This document shows positions 1 through 9,649 of a stretch of DNA of 64,000 bases, piece by piece. The position numbers and the translations under genes are program-made. The DNA lies in the NCBI GenBank assembly GCA_963827585.1, contig CAWHCK010000048.1:62001-126000 (forward strand), written 5' to 3'. Position 1 is the first letter of the stretch, and every line of letters starts with the position of its first letter. The notes under the pieces were generated by a model. It searched no databases. It was not told where the DNA came from and was given only the letters and a program-made list of their open reading frames with translations. The DNA is from VAZQ01 sp963827585. GTDB lineage: Bacteria; Pseudomonadota; Alphaproteobacteria; Rhizobiales; Xanthobacteraceae.

Positions 1-2068
1 CCAGCGGCTGGCCCTGCGCGTCGAACGGCATTTCCTCGAACAGCGCGGCGCCGATGCCTTGCGCCGTGCCGCCGTGGACCTGGCCGTCGACCACCATGGG
101 ATTGATCAGGACGCCGGCGTCCTCCACCACGACATAGTCGAGGATTTCGACCCCGCCCGTCTCCGGGTCGACGGCGACGACGGCGGCATGGGCGGAGCCG
201 GTATGAACGCCGGTGAGCCGCTTCGGCGCATAGCCCTGCGTCACTTCGAGCCCGTGCGGGTCGATATCGCCCGGCAGGTCGGAGGGAGCGAGATAGAACG
301 CTCGCGCGATGTCGGCGAGCGACACGCTGCCGCGCGGGCCGAACACGCCGCCGTCGCGCACCGCGACCGATTTGACGTCGGTCTGCAACAGCGCGGCGCC
401 GATCGTGGCCACGCGGGACGCCAGCTCCTTGCAGGCGCGCGCGGTGGCCCCGCCCGCCCACACGATGCCGCGCGATCCCCAGGCGCCGCTCGAATAGGGC
501 GAAAGCTCGGTGTCGCCGAGCTTGACCTCGATCTCGGCGGGATCGATGCCGAGACACTCGCTGGCGATCTGCGCCAACGTCGTTTCGAGCCCTTGCCCGA
601 TGCTTTGAATGCCGACCCTGATATCGAGCCGCCCGTCGGGCGTGATGCGCGCGAATGCTTGCTCGTACAATGCACGCCGCTTGCCGTCGGCGGTGGTGCC
701 GTGGGCGGTCTGCTCGGAAAACACCGCGAAGCCCACGCCGATCAGGCGGCCGTCCGCTTCCCCGCGACGTTGCCGCGCGCGCACTGCCACAACGCCGATC
801 GCCTCGACCGCCGTGCGCAGGAGCTGCGGATAGTCGCCGCTGTCGAAATGCTTGTCCGTGACGTTGTCGAACGGCATCTGCTCGGGACGCACCAGGTTCG
901 CAAGGCGGACCTCGTAGGGTTCGCGGCCGACCCGGCGCGCGATCGCATCGATCATCAGCTCCATGGCGTAGCAGACGTTCGGCCGCGCGACGCCGCGATA
1001 CGGCAGCTGCGGGCATTTGTTGGTCACGACGGCAGCGGTATTGCAGCGGTAGACCGGAATGTCATAGGGGCCCGGCAGGATCGCGCTGACCTGCGAGGGC
1101 TCGATCGCGGCCGTGAACGGATAGGCCGAATAGGCCCCGGAATCGACCGCGGCCTTGGCGTCGAAGGCGAGGAATTTTCCGTGTTCGTCGGTATAGGCCG
1201 AGATCAGATAATGATGCTCGCGGCAGTTGGCGTTGGCGGTGAGCTGCTCGCGGCGGTCTTCCAGCCAGCGCACCGGATAGCCGCTCCGCATCGCAAGCCA
1301 GCACAGGCAGATTTCCTCACACGCCAGGATCGCCTTGTATCCAAAGCCGCCGCCGACGTCGGGCGAGATGACGCGAATCTGGATCTCGGGAAGCGCGAGG
1401 ACCTGCGCCAGCCCGGTGCGGACCACGTGCGGGAACTGGGTGGCGCCGTGCAGGATGAGCTGGCGGAGCCGTGCATCCCACTGCGCGATGAAGCCGCGAC
1501 ATTCGATCGGCGACATGACCTGCCGCGCGGTCCGCAACTCGCGTGTGACCTTGACCGGCGCCGTCTTCGCGGCTGCCTCGACCGGGCCGTCGAAACCTGT
1601 TTCAAGAAAGATGTTGCGCTTGACGGTCTCATGCACGAGCACGCTCTCCGGCGCTTGCGCCGCCAGCATGTCGACGACGGCCGGCAACTCCTCGTATTCG
1701 ACGGTGACTTCGGCGGCAATGTCCTCCGCCTGCGCACGCGTGTCGGCGACGCACATGGCGATCAACTCGCCGACGTGGCGGATCTTGTCGGTGACCAGGG
1801 GCGGCTGCTCCGAGACCTGAAAGCCGGGCAGCGGCGAGACCGCCCGGATCGGGCGCACGCCGGTCAGATCGGTGGCCGTGAATACCGACGGTCGCAGGCG
1901 GTCGGGGATGCGAATGCCGGTCAGGCGCGCATGCGCCACCGGGCTACGGACGAAAGCCGCCTCGCGCATTCTCGGCAGCAGAATGTCGCCGATATATTGC
2001 CCGCGGCCGTGCAGGAAACGGTCGTCTTCCTTCCGCCGAAGCCTGGCGCCCACTCCGGTCTTGGACAA
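1..2068 (-). CDS. Xanthine dehydrogenase family molybdopterin-binding subunit (partial, C-terminus outside window)
   Basis: Large (molybdenum-cofactor) subunit of a xanthine dehydrogenase/aldehyde oxidase-type hydroxylase, about 689 residues in the window; roughly the last 95 residues lie beyond position 1. The reading frame is open from a TTG start at 2068 to the edge. It carries the Gly-rich GGGFGYK motif (codons near 1336) and the conserved VLINPMVVDGQ segment (near 97). It is a close paralog of the gene at 19035-21401, aligning along its whole visible length, including a similar N-terminus (KEDDRFLHGRGQY). The TTG start is chosen because the paralog begins at the equivalent place; no ATG is in frame nearby. 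The small FAD and 2Fe-2S subunits are not on the visible side. Substrate unknown; neighbouring transport and decarboxylase genes suggest an aromatic or N-heterocyclic compound. Confidence 0.85.
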   Translation of the reverse strand, partial: MSKTGVGARLRRKEDDRFLHGRGQYIGDILLPRMREAAFVRSPVAHARLTGIRIPDRLRPSVFTATDLTGVRPIRAVSPLPGFQVSEQPPLVTDKIRHVGELIAMCVADTRAQAEDIAAEVTVEYEELPAVVDMLAAQAPESVLVHETVKRNIFLETGFDGPVEAAAKTAPVKVTRELRTARQVMSPIECRGFIAQWDARLRQLILHGATQFPHVVRTGLAQVLALPEIQIRVISPDVGGGFGYKAILACEEICLCWLAMRSGYPVRWLEDRREQLTANANCREHHYLISAYTDEHGKFLAFDAKAAVDSGAYSAYPFTAAIEPSQVSAILPGPYDIPVYRCNTAAVVTNKCPQLPYRGVARPNVCYAMELMIDAIARRVGREPYEVRLANLVRPEQMPFDNVTDKHFDSGDYPQLLRTAVEAIGVVAVRARQRRGEADGRLIGVGFAVFSEQTAHGTTADGKRRALYEQAFARITPDGRLDIRVGIQSIGQGLETTLAQIASECLGIDPAEIEVKLGDTELSPYSSGAWGSRGIVWAGGATARACKELASRVATIGAALLQTDVKSVAVRDGGVFGPRGSVSLADIARAFYLAPSDLPGDIDPHGLEVTQGYAPKRLTGVHTGSAHAAVVAVDPETGGVEILDYVVVEDAGVLINPMVVDGQVHGGTAQGIGAALFEEMPFDAQGQPL

Positions 2069-2158
2069 AGTCAGGTCTCCAAAAGGGTTCGAGGGCGAGC
2101 GTCGCCATTTGACGCAGTCGCATGTTGAGACGGCAATTCAAAATAGTTCTGCACTTTT

Positions 2159-2190
2159 TTCGCACAGAATCCACTCGATCTCTGTGCAAA
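2159..2190. promoter_or_regulatory. Inverted repeat, candidate operator between divergent genes
   Basis: TTCGCACAGA and TCTGTGCAAA form 10-base arms (9 of 10 complementary) around a 12-base spacer. The site lies in the intergenic region between the minus-strand molybdenum hydroxylase gene and the plus-strand Liv-type transporter, about 150 bases upstream of the binding-protein start. Arm length and spacing fit a dimeric transcription factor site; the regulator is not identified and no regulator gene lies next to it. Confidence 0.4.
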
Positions 2191-2337
2191 CGTTGGGCAT
2201 CATGGTCGTGCCGCATCATGTACCATAACGCGAAGCTCACGCCGGCGGCGGGGACATCGAGGTCGCGGGCGCCGCCCCTTGGTTGATCTCCCCGTCAGAG
2301 CTTGCTGCAATGCAAGATGTCGAACCGGAGGGTAATC

Positions 2338-3546
2338 ATGCCATCAACAATCGCCGGATTTCCTGGCGCACTCATTCTCGCCGCGGGTATTGCGGCCGGC
2401 GCCATTTCGCTGCCGGCGGCGCAGGCCGCGGACATCAAGATCGGGGCGCCTCTCGCGCTCACCGGGCCGCTCGCCGACGAGGCCAAGAAACAGGAGGTCG
2501 TCTGGAAGATGTGGCTGGCGAAGGTCAACGCCGCCGGCGGCATCAATGTCGGGGGCACCAAGTCCAAGGTCCAGCTGGTCCAGTACGATTACCAGTCCGA
2601 CGGCCAGCGTGCCGGCCAGCTCGCCGAAAAGCTGATCACCGACGACAAAGTCGATTTCCTGCTCTCGCCGTTCGGATCCGGACACACCAAGATCGTCGCC
2701 ACCATCGCGGAGCGATACCAGACGCCGATCATCGCCTGTGCGGCGTCGTCTGAGTCGGTCTTCGACCAGACCTTGAAGCACCTGTTCGGCACGCTGTCGC
2801 CCAATGCGGGTATGTTCGCTCCGATGGTGAAATATTTCCGGGAGCAGTTGCCGCAGCTCAAACGGGTGGCGGTGCTCGGTCGCGACGACGTCTTCCCGAA
2901 GGCGATGGCGCAAGGCGTGTCGGCGGCGGCGAAGGGCGCGGGTCTCGACGTGGTCTACGATCAGCTCTACGCCGTCGGCACCATGGACCACTCGGCTTCG
3001 CTGTCGGCGATCAAGGCCGGCAATCCCGACTGGATCTACGTCACCGGCTATACCCAGGACCTGATCCTTGCCCGCAAGCAGATGTCCGACCTCGGCGTCA
3101 AGGCGCCGATCATCTCGATGGTGGCGGGTCCCGCCTACAAGGAATACATCGACGGTCTCGGCAATCTCGCCAACGGCGTGACCAGCTCGAGCTGGTGGCA
3201 TCAGGCCACGCGCTACAAGGGTGTCGGGGTCTGGCCGACGACCGAGGATTTCTACAAAGAGTTCGTCGCCCAGCAGAAGAGCGATCCGGACTACGTCCAC
3301 GCCTCCTGTGCTGCCACGGTGGTGGTGCTGCAAGATGCGATCGAGCGGGCGGGCTCCACCGACAAGAAAAAGGTGCGTGACGCGCTCGCCAAGACCGATG
3401 TCAGCACGTTCTACGGACCGATCAAATTCAGCGCCAACGGCATGAATCTGGCGCGCGACCTGCCGATCATCCAGGTGCAGGATCGGCAGATCAAGGTGCT
3501 CGCTCCGTCCGACATCAAGAACGGCGAGATGTCGCTCATCAAGTGA
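2338..3546 (+). CDS. Branched-chain amino acid-type ABC transporter substrate-binding protein
   Basis: Periplasmic binding protein of the LivK/Peripla_BP_6 type, 402 residues. A cleavable signal peptide (about residues 1-28, ending AAQAA) precedes the mature start ADIKIGAPLALTGPLAD, which is typical of this family. The start is ATG 2338, chosen for the GGAGG-like element just upstream; an in-frame TTG at 2302 has no such site. It is the first gene of a five-gene transporter set with the two permeases and two ATPases downstream (178-base gap to the first permease). The family binds not only amino acids but also amides, urea and aromatic acids; given the neighbouring decarboxylase and hydroxylase, an aromatic or related organic acid is possible, but that is inference. 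Confidence 0.92.
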   Translation: MPSTIAGFPGALILAAGIAAGAISLPAAQAADIKIGAPLALTGPLADEAKKQEVVWKMWLAKVNAAGGINVGGTKSKVQLVQYDYQSDGQRAGQLAEKLITDDKVDFLLSPFGSGHTKIVATIAERYQTPIIACAASSESVFDQTLKHLFGTLSPNAGMFAPMVKYFREQLPQLKRVAVLGRDDVFPKAMAQGVSAAAKGAGLDVVYDQLYAVGTMDHSASLSAIKAGNPDWIYVTGYTQDLILARKQMSDLGVKAPIISMVAGPAYKEYIDGLGNLANGVTSSSWWHQATRYKGVGVWPTTEDFYKEFVAQQKSDPDYVHASCAATVVVLQDAIERAGSTDKKKVRDALAKTDVSTFYGPIKFSANGMNLARDLPIIQVQDRQIKVLAPSDIKNGEMSLIK

Positions 3547-3724
3547 CAGTTCGCGCGCCGCTCCGCCTGCGGATGCTTCGTACGCCGGCTGCGTCTTCGT
3601 GTCGTTTGCGCCCGTCCCGCGGGATCCGGCACCGTGCGGGACGCGGCGCGGGCGGCCTGCCGAACGGAGCCGGCCGTCCTCAATCGAAGGCTGGTAGCCA
3701 CGCGCCGGCGAGCGGCGGGAGCCG

Positions 3725-4585
3725 ATGGCATATCTGCAAACGCTGGTGAACGGCATCGTCCTGGGCTCGCTCTATGCGTGCCTCGCGGTCGGCTTTTCGC
3801 TGGTGTGGGGCGTGCTCAACGTCATCAACATGCTGCACGGCTCGCTGATCGTCCTCGGCGGCTACCTCACGTTCTTCGCCTGGCACAGCTATGGCATTCA
3901 TCCGCTGCTGGCGTTGCCGGCGGTGGCGCTGCTGCTCTATCTCGTGGGCTATGCAATCCAACTGCTGGTGATCAACCGCGTGATCAGCCAGCCGGTCCTG
4001 ACCACGTTGACACTGACCTTCGGCCTCGACCTCATCCTCTACAATTTCATGACGGTCTACTACACCGCGACCCCGCGGCGTGTGACGCTCGATCTCGGTG
4101 CGCTCGACCTCGGCGGCATCGTCATTCCGGTCGATCGATTGCTCGGCATGGCGCTGGCGCTGATCCTAACCGGCATGCTCTACCTCGTCATGCGGCGTTC
4201 CCGCCTCGGCCGGGCGATCGTCGCCGTGCGCATGGACGGCGACGCGGCAGCGCTGATGGGCATCAAGGTCAGCCGAATCTATGCCATCACCTTCGGCATC
4301 GGCGCCCTGATGGCGGGGGCCACCGGGACGATTTTCGCCATGGTGTATCCGGTGACGACCAATCTCACCGGGACTTATCTTGGGAAGGCATTCGTGGTGT
4401 GCGTCATCGGAGGGCTCGGCAGCGTACCCGGCGCGCTGGTCGGGGGTATCGTCCTCGGCGTCATCGAAAGTTTTTCCGGCCAGTTTTTCGGACCGCAGCA
4501 TGCGCTCACCGTCGGTTTCCTGCTGATGCTGATCCTGCTCGTGGTCAAGCCGACCGGCCTGACCGGCATCAAGGGTTACGAGTGA
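3725..4585 (+). CDS. livH: Branched-chain amino acid ABC transporter permease LivH-like
   Basis: Inner-membrane permease of 286 residues with about eight hydrophobic segments and the family's N-terminal pattern LVNGIVLGSLYACLAVG and NMLHGS loop. Forms the translocation pore with the LivM-like protein encoded immediately downstream; their stop and start codons overlap (TGATG at 4583-4587), showing translational coupling. The ATG at 3725 follows a GGGAG element. No anomalies seen. Specificity is set by the binding protein at 2338. Confidence 0.93.
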   Translation: MAYLQTLVNGIVLGSLYACLAVGFSLVWGVLNVINMLHGSLIVLGGYLTFFAWHSYGIHPLLALPAVALLLYLVGYAIQLLVINRVISQPVLTTLTLTFGLDLILYNFMTVYYTATPRRVTLDLGALDLGGIVIPVDRLLGMALALILTGMLYLVMRRSRLGRAIVAVRMDGDAAALMGIKVSRIYAITFGIGALMAGATGTIFAMVYPVTTNLTGTYLGKAFVVCVIGGLGSVPGALVGGIVLGVIESFSGQFFGPQHALTVGFLLMLILLVVKPTGLTGIKGYE

Positions 4586-5547
4586 TGTCGCGCCGGATGC
4601 ACTACGTCATCTTCGCGGTCTGGGTGCTCGCGCTCGTGACCACGCCGTTGTGGGCCAGCAACTACATCCTGCGGCTGGCGACCATGATCGCGATGTTCAC
4701 CGCGTTGACGCTCTCGTGGAATTTCATCGGCGGTTTTGCCGGATATCCCTCTTTCTCGACCGCCGCATTCTTCGGGCTCGGCTGCTATGCCGGCGCCCTG
4801 TCGCAACGCTCGGGCGTGCCGATGGTGCTGGCGTGGGGGATTGCCACGGTCGTGGTCGGCGCCTTTGCGGGGGCGCTCGGGGCGATCATCCTGCGGCTGC
4901 GAGGGCACTATTTCGCGATCGGCTCGATCGGAGTCGTCGAGGTGGTGCGCCTGATCGTATCGTCGTGGGGGAGCCTCACCGGCGGCGGCGACGGCCTCAA
5001 CCTGCCGCTGCTGACCGGCGGTCCCGACGCGGTCGCCCGCATCTTCCTGCTCGTGATGACCGTGATCATGGTCGCGGTCTTCGTTCTCACCGTCGTCGTC
5101 GATCGCAGCCGGCTGGGGTTCGGGCTGCGCTGCATCCAGCAGAACGAGGATGCCGCCAACATGGTCGGCGTCGACACGACCCGCTACAAGGTCGTCGCCT
5201 ATATCCTGTCGGCGCTGTTCTGCGGCACCGTCGGCGCCGCCTACGCGTCGTGGGCGGGCTACATCGACCCGAACGATTCGTTCTCCATCATCATGACCAT
5301 CAAGGTGCCGGTGATGTGCCTGCTCGGCGGGCCCGGCACGGTTCTCGGTCCGGTTGTCGGCACTGCCGCATTCACCCTGCTCGAGGAAGTCTTCTGGGCC
5401 AATTTCCTCGACTACAACCGCGCCATTCTCGGCGCGGTCATCGTCGGCCTCATTTTCTTCCTGCCGGGCGGGCTGCTGGGATTGTCGTACCGCGGTCTCG
5501 CCGCGCGCTTTGCCAAGCCGTTTCGCCGATCGAAGGTGGCGGCATGA
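4585..5547 (+). CDS. livM: Branched-chain amino acid ABC transporter permease LivM-like
   Basis: Second permease of the Liv-type importer, 320 residues with many transmembrane segments and the typical GYPSFSTAAFFGLGCYAGA and LRLRGHYFAIGS motifs of LivM. It overlaps the preceding permease stop by one base and the following ATPase start by four bases (ATGA at 5544-5547), so the operon is tightly packed. Length and motif order match complete family members. Confidence 0.93.
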   Translation: MSRRMHYVIFAVWVLALVTTPLWASNYILRLATMIAMFTALTLSWNFIGGFAGYPSFSTAAFFGLGCYAGALSQRSGVPMVLAWGIATVVVGAFAGALGAIILRLRGHYFAIGSIGVVEVVRLIVSSWGSLTGGGDGLNLPLLTGGPDAVARIFLLVMTVIMVAVFVLTVVVDRSRLGFGLRCIQQNEDAANMVGVDTTRYKVVAYILSALFCGTVGAAYASWAGYIDPNDSFSIIMTIKVPVMCLLGGPGTVLGPVVGTAAFTLLEEVFWANFLDYNRAILGAVIVGLIFFLPGGLLGLSYRGLAARFAKPFRRSKVAA

Positions 5548-6297
5548 GCACGGCCATCCTCGCGGCGGACCGGCTGAGCCAGAACTTCGGCGGCATTCAA
5601 GCTGTCAACGACGTGAGCTTTGCGCTCAAGCAGGGCGAGATCGTCGCGCTCATCGGCCCGAACGGGGCCGGCAAGACGAGCCTGGTCAACTTGATCACGG
5701 GCGTGCACCGGCCATCCTCCGGCCGCGTCCGGTTCGAGGGCGAGGACGTGACGGCGCAACGCCCGTTCGAGGCCGCACGCCGTGGCCTTGCCCGCACCTT
5801 CCAGATCGTCCAGCCGTTCCCGCGCATGAGCGTGCTGGAGAACGTCGCGGCCGGCGCATTGTTCGGGGGCGCGCAGCCGAGCGTCGCGGCCGCCATCGCC
5901 GTCGCGCGCGAGCAGCTCGAGTTCATGGGCTTGGCGCGCTTTGCCGACTGGCCGGCTTCGTCCTTGACCTTGGCCAGCCGCAAGCGGCTCGAGCTGGCCA
6001 AGAGCATGGCCATGGCGCCGAAGGTCCTGATGCTCGACGAGGTCAATGCCGGTCTCAATGCCAGCGAGATCGACGGCGCGCTTCGCCTCATCCGCCAGAT
6101 TGCGGAACGCGGCGTGACCATCCTCGTCATCGAGCATCTGATGAAGGTCGTGCTGTCGCTCGCCGAGCGCGTGCTGGTGCTGCACCACGGCCAGCTCATC
6201 GCGGAGGGCAGCGCGGCCGAGATCGTGCGCGACAAACGCGTGATCGAAGCCTATCTGGGCGAGAAGTTCGCCCGCCGCATCAGCGCGGAGGCGCCCG

Positions 6298-6305
<8 letters not shown>
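5544..6305 (+). CDS. livG: ABC transporter ATP-binding protein LivG-like
   Basis: Cytoplasmic ATPase of the Liv importer, 253 residues. Walker A GPNGAGKTS is at about residues 38-46 and Walker B VLMLDE at 161-166, followed by an EVNAGLN D-loop. The usual LSGGQ signature is replaced by LTLASRKRLELA (141-152); a similar altered signature is known in one LivG subfamily, so this is not taken as inactivation. The start overlaps the preceding permease stop. The C-terminal EAYLGEKF ending is typical of LivG/LptB-like ATPases. Confidence 0.92.
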
Positions 6306-7014
<709 letters not shown>

Positions 7015-7030
7015 CCGTCCGGTTGCGTGC

Positions 7031-7777
7031 TCAATGCTCCGCCAGCAGGGCGCCGAAGCCGCGCACGCGATCGTCGATCCCGTTGGCCCGCAGGGCCGAC
7101 CAATAGGTCGCGACGTTGATGGCGATGACGGGGATGCCGAGCCAGCGCTCCGCCTCGCCCGCGAGATCGGCCATCGCCAGGTCAGTCCCCGCCTGCACGA
7201 TCGCCTCGACGCCCTGGGCGGCGAGCGCCTTCAACCCGTCCCGCAGGTCGGCCTCGGTGGCGTGCCCGATCAGCACCTCGCTCGGCCGCTTCAGGCTGTG
7301 GAGGGCGGCAACGTGCCAGCCGCAGTCCGCGAAGAAGCGCCCGACCTGGGCGTCGCCGACCGGCTGATAAGGCGTCAGGATGCCGATGCTGCGGACCTGC
7401 GGGAATTTCCCCAGCGCCTGCGCGCAGGCGAGCGAGCCGAGCGACACCGCCACCCCGGCGCGCCGTTCGAGGCGCTCGCGCAGCTGCTCGGCCCCGGCCA
7501 TCCCGCCCCAGAACGTGGGGATCGACATCGCCATGATCAGATGGGCGGGCCTGCACGACATCACGCGATCGACGGCGCCGAACAGGTCGGGCTCGATCGC
7601 GCCGATGATCTGCTCGAATTCCGCATCGCTGGTCAGCGGCAGGTCGGGGATGTGGATGCGGCCGATATGATTGGTGACGCCGGGAGGCCGCATGGCGTCG
7701 GTTTCCGGCTGCACGATCGTATTGGTGGACGGAATGACGATGCCGAGCTTGAGGCGGTAACCGAGGCGGTCGGTCAT
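7031..7777 (-). CDS. Asp/Glu racemase / maleate cis-trans isomerase family protein lacking the usual catalytic cysteines
   Basis: 248-residue protein of the aspartate/glutamate racemase superfamily (maleate isomerase / arylmalonate decarboxylase branch). The N-terminal GIVIPSTNT nucleation motif and C-terminal PVIAINVATYWSALR segment are typical. Family enzymes use one or two cysteines; at the equivalent places this protein reads AMSIP (83-87) and QAGTDL (195-200), with no Cys. It may belong to a Cys-less subfamily with a different chemistry. The gene ends close to the Liv operon in convergent orientation and is divergent from the UbiD-family decarboxylase, suggesting a shared catabolic role. 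Confidence 0.8.
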   Translation of the reverse strand: MTDRLGYRLKLGIVIPSTNTIVQPETDAMRPPGVTNHIGRIHIPDLPLTSDAEFEQIIGAIEPDLFGAVDRVMSCRPAHLIMAMSIPTFWGGMAGAEQLRERLERRAGVAVSLGSLACAQALGKFPQVRSIGILTPYQPVGDAQVGRFFADCGWHVAALHSLKRPSEVLIGHATEADLRDGLKALAAQGVEAIVQAGTDLAMADLAGEAERWLGIPVIAINVATYWSALRANGIDDRVRGFGALLAEH

Positions 7778-7820
7778 AGTGCTGGTCCTTGGCGCCGCGG
7801 CGCAGGGAGCTCATTGCTGG

Positions 7821-7867
7821 AGCATGATCTTTTCCGAAAACCGGTACCCACTTTTCGGGATCATGCT
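7821..7867. repeat. 47-base palindromic repeat, copy 1
   Basis: Begins AGCATGATC and ends GATCATGCT, with an inner stem CCGAAAA / TTTTCGG. It is identical to the copy at 47900-47946 and differs at three positions from that at 26839-26885. This copy sits in the promoter region between the divergent racemase-family and UbiD-family genes rather than at a gene end. Confidence 0.9.
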
Positions 7868-7939
7868 CTGGTCCGTGGCATGCCTGGGTCTCAAGTGATA
7901 GGCGTATTATCATGCGACCGAGGGATGATCAGGACGACC

Positions 7940-9346
7940 ATGCCAAACACCGCTCCTAATTTCGACAACCAAAGCCTGCGCGGCTTCCTGCAGATGGTGG
8001 AGACGGACTACCCCGGCGAGCTGCTGCGCATTCGCGAACCGGTGAATCTGCGCTTCGACATGACCGCGATCGTGTTCGAGCTGGAGCGGGCGGGCAAAAG
8101 CCCGGTCGTCATTTTCGAACGTCCCGAGGCGAACGGCATGCAGGTCGTCACCAACGTGGCGGGCAACCGCACGCTGCTGGCGGCCTGTCTCGGGGTTGCG
8201 CCGCAGGACTTGCCGACGGCGTTCCGCGAGCGCTGCCAAAAATACATCCCCTGCGAAACGGTCAAGGACGCCGCCTGGCACGACGTGGTGATCGAAGGCG
8301 AGGCGCTCGACCTGTCGAAGCTGCCGATCCCGCTGCAGTTCGCGGTCGACGGAGGGCCCTACATCACCGCCGGCCAGATTGCGGCGCGCGACCCCGTAAC
8401 GGGGGTCGACACCACCGGATTCCATCGGCTGATGCTCAAGGGGAAGAACCGCCTCGGTGTCTCACTGCATTCGCGCCGCCGCATGTACGAATTCCAGCGC
8501 CGCGCCGAGGAACGCGGGGAAGCGCTGCCGGCCGCAGTGATCATCGGCACCCATCCGCTGCATTACATGGGCTCGATGGTGTACGCCTATCCTCCGCAGG
8601 TTAGAAAGATGGAGATCATCGGCGGCCTGTTCGGCGAGCCGTACCGGGTCGCGCGCTGCGGCGTCGGCGACCTCGAGGTTCCGGCCGGCGCCGAGATCGT
8701 GATCGAGGGCGAGATCCTGGCGGAGACCCGGGAGCCCGAAGGCCCGTTCGGCGAATTCACGGGCTATGCATCCTATCGCAGCACCCAGCACGTCTTCGTC
8801 GCCCACCGCGTGCGCATGCGGCGCGATGCCATATTCCAGAGCGTGACCTCGGGCATGTCGAGGGACCACATCCTGGTGTCGTGCGTGACGCGCGAGGGCG
8901 AAATTCTCAATACGCTGCGGCGCAACCTGCCGAACGTGCGCGCGGTGCACGTGCCGCATACCTCCTGCGGCGCGTTCACCGCCTATATCTCGATGAAGAA
9001 GGTCGCGGACGGCGAGCCGCAAACCGCGATCATGGCCGCGCTCGGCACCGAGTTCTACACCAAGCATGTCATCGTCGTTGACGACGACGTGGACATTTTT
9101 GACACCAACGACGTGATGTGGGCGGTTGCGACGCGGGTGCGGCCGGACAAGGATATCTTCTTCATCCCCGGCGCCAAGGGTGCGATCCTCGACCCGACCT
9201 CGGACCCTGAGAATTTCACCGTGACCAAGATGGGGATCGACGCCACCCGGCCGGCCGGCCGCGATTTTGCGGAGCGTCTCGTCATTCCCGACGAGCAGCG
9301 CGCGCGGGCGCGCGCGCTCTTGGCGGCGGTGGGCGTGAAGGTCTGA
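7940..9346 (+). CDS. UbiD family decarboxylase
   Basis: Prenylated-FMN-dependent (de)carboxylase family, 468 residues. The conserved EGPFGEFTGY segment supplies the two glutamates of the UbiD active site, and TGFHRLML matches the region carrying the conserved arginine; the VPHTSCGAFTAYISM and PDKDIFFIPG segments also fit. Start ATG 7940 is chosen for AGGA six bases upstream; an in-frame ATG at 7925 would add five residues. UbiD homologs act on aromatic and unsaturated carboxylic acids. The prFMN-producing UbiX partner is not in the window. Lies next to a Liv-type importer, suggesting the substrate is an imported organic acid; exact substrate unknown. Confidence 0.9.
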   Translation: MPNTAPNFDNQSLRGFLQMVETDYPGELLRIREPVNLRFDMTAIVFELERAGKSPVVIFERPEANGMQVVTNVAGNRTLLAACLGVAPQDLPTAFRERCQKYIPCETVKDAAWHDVVIEGEALDLSKLPIPLQFAVDGGPYITAGQIAARDPVTGVDTTGFHRLMLKGKNRLGVSLHSRRRMYEFQRRAEERGEALPAAVIIGTHPLHYMGSMVYAYPPQVRKMEIIGGLFGEPYRVARCGVGDLEVPAGAEIVIEGEILAETREPEGPFGEFTGYASYRSTQHVFVAHRVRMRRDAIFQSVTSGMSRDHILVSCVTREGEILNTLRRNLPNVRAVHVPHTSCGAFTAYISMKKVADGEPQTAIMAALGTEFYTKHVIVVDDDVDIFDTNDVMWAVATRVRPDKDIFFIPGAKGAILDPTSDPENFTVTKMGIDATRPAGRDFAERLVIPDEQRARARALLAAVGVKV

Positions 9347-9374
9347 CCGGTAGACTGAAACCCTCGTGAATCGG

Positions 9375-9560
9375 ACCCCTCACCCGGCTCGCGCCTCCGC
9401 TGCGCTCCGGCGCTCGCCACCCTCTCCCGCAAGGGGAGAGGGTGATGCGGCGCGGGCGATGCGCAAATGCGCGCTCTAATTTGCGTGTAGAGCCGCGAGT
9501 CCGAAACCCTCTCCCCTTGCGGGAGAGGGTGCCCGAGCGAAGCGAGGGCGGGTGAGGGGT
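9375..9560. repeat. Composite inverted repeat of the CCCTCTCCC...GGGAGAGGG type
   Basis: Two GC-rich palindromes (near 9418-9443 and 9506-9530) are flanked by outer arms ACCCCTCACCCG (9375-9386) and CGGGTGAGGGGT (9549-9560). It occupies the 303-base gap between two convergent genes. A similar family member is at 61489-61610. Common intergenic element in Hyphomicrobiales; it may also end transcription of the convergent genes. Confidence 0.8.
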
Positions 9561-9649
9561 GCATGCGCGAGATCTGTCGTCGTACTGTACCCCATGAAGG
9601 AGAGAGCACGAGCGGCGCGAGCAGGAATCGTTGCGTCGCAGATACCGTT

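Noticed and set aside
59..2128. Long plus-strand open frame
   Set aside because: Antisense shadow of the molybdenum hydroxylase gene; Arg/Asp/His-rich with no family features.
2344..3756. 470-residue minus-strand open frame
   Set aside because: Shadow of the Liv-type binding-protein gene, which has a signal peptide and ribosome site.
5964..6000. Degenerate ABC signature in the LivG-like ATPase as a sign of inactivation
   Set aside because: The ASRKRLE variant is known in a LivG subfamily and the Walker motifs are intact.
9418..9443. Rho-independent terminator
   Set aside because: GC-rich palindrome has no following T-run and belongs to a dispersed repeat family, so it is listed as a repeat.
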